From assembly GCA_028281445.1 (NCBI GenBank), contig JANQJW010000105.1:1-64000 (forward strand): a stretch of 64,000 nucleotides of DNA. Reading direction: 5' to 3'. A model generated the notes under the pieces. The model ran no database searches. It saw nothing but the letters and a program-made list of their open reading frames with translations, and was not told where the DNA came from. Shown here one piece after another: positions 63,701-64,000 of the stretch; positions within the stretch are counted from its first letter, which is position 1; each line of letters starts with the position of its first letter. Source of the DNA: Planctomycetota bacterium (lineage in GTDB: Bacteria; Planctomycetota; PLA2; JAEUHO01). The position numbers were made by a program, and so were the translations under genes.

Positions 63701-64000
63701 CTACTCCTCGCCGCGCTCCCAGAACCCGGACTTCCCACCCTCCTTGGTGAGAAGGCGGATCGCCTCGATCGACGCGCTGCGATCCACGCTCTTGATCATG
63801 TCGTAGAGCGCCAGCGCCGCCGCGGACACCGCGGCCATGGCCTCCATCTCCACGCCCGTGCGATCGACGGCCCGGGCTTCCGCCCGGATGCCCATGGCGT
63901 CGGCGCCTTCGGGCTCGATCGTCACGCCGACGTGGTCGAGGCGGATCGGGTGGCACAGCGGCACGAGGTCGGCGGTGCGCTTTGCGCCCTGGATCCCGGC
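63701..64000 (-). CDS. moaC: Cyclic pyranopterin monophosphate synthase, 3' part
   Basis: The last 100 codons of MoaC, which converts the GTP-derived intermediate to cyclic pyranopterin phosphate in molybdenum-cofactor synthesis. The visible part has IQGAKRTADLVPLCHPIRLD (with the conserved His), TGVEMEAMAAVSAAALALYD, MIKSVDRSASIEAIRLLTKE and the GGKSG end. The gene continues past the window edge, so the N-terminus is not visible; nothing suggests biological truncation. Confidence 0.93.
   Translation of the reverse strand, partial: AGIQGAKRTADLVPLCHPIRLDHVGVTIEPEGADAMGIRAEARAVDRTGVEMEAMAAVSAAALALYDMIKSVDRSASIEAIRLLTKEGGKSGFWERGEE

Noticed and set aside
1491-64000. CRISPR arrays, prophage, toxin-antitoxin or defence genes
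   Set aside because: No direct-repeat array, integrase, phage structural gene or recognised defence domain was seen in the bacterial part.

Overview
The window is two unrelated pieces of DNA joined near base 1488. Bases 1-1490 (roughly 48% GC, with short introns) are part of an animal immunoglobulin-domain gene, most likely from a sponge or another early-branching metazoan. The rest, to base 64000, is high-GC, densely packed bacterial DNA. The join falls inside an aconitase gene at a shared GGAGTG and looks like a chimeric contig from a host-plus-symbiont metagenome. The first 94 bases are a perfect fold-back, also typical of a library or assembly artefact.

The bacterium is Gram-negative: it has a TolC-type channel, lgt, many signal peptides and lipoproteins, and an octahaem cytochrome. 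Its protein repertoire points to a Planctomycetota-like lineage: a DUF1800-DUF1501 pair, a giant FecR/VIT/VWA/repeat protein, many HEAT-repeat exported proteins, an ECF sigma factor beside a membrane-anchored anti-sigma-like protein, carboxypeptidase-regulatory-repeat proteins and an M64 peptidase. This placement is an inference from gene content; no rRNA is present.

Layout. 1.5-2 kb: truncated acnA (-). 2-10.6 kb: one 2871-residue secreted protein (+). 10.8-16.3 kb: clpS, a Cys-rich lipoprotein, then a minus-strand group (membrane protein, YceI, M64 peptidase) divergent from a HEAT-VWA protein. 16.4-18.8 kb: gcvT-gcvH-lgt. 18.8-24.6 kb: minus-strand envelope genes (DUF5658-like, HEAT lipoprotein, TolC, HEAT protein, a 70-residue protein). 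24.6-25.1 kb: a 487-base non-coding gap. 25.1-27.2 kb: ECF sigma and anti-sigma-like protein. 27.3-36.9 kb: a tightly overlapping minus-strand operon (DUSP23-like phosphatase, dapB, thiE/tenI, HEAT lipoprotein, thiL, tsaE, 1213-residue repeat protein). 37-43.4 kb: SLC13/RCK transporter, two paralogous membrane-anchored HEAT proteins, a WecA-type transferase. 43.5-48.6 kb: DUF1800-DUF1501 followed by two paralogous secreted helical proteins. 48.6-55.2 kb: FAD oxidoreductase, octahaem-HEAT cytochrome, an orphan exported protein, ATP-grasp ligase and HEAGH metallopeptidase. 55.3-60.7 kb: surface-polysaccharide genes (GT2, GT-C-like protein, two NAD-sugar enzymes, WecB). 60.7-64 kb: accC, accB, asd and the 3' part of moaC, continuing past the window.

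Housekeeping functions (glycine cleavage, lysine/DAP, thiamine, t6A, fatty-acid initiation, molybdopterin) are interleaved with large exported repeat proteins of unknown role. The best leads for undescribed biology are the DUF1800/DUF1501/helical-paralogue operon, the octahaem-HEAT cytochrome with its divergent orphan partner, the ATP-grasp/metallopeptidase pair, the sigma/anti-sigma-cyclase-fold pair, and an epimerase-like enzyme lacking its catalytic lysine.
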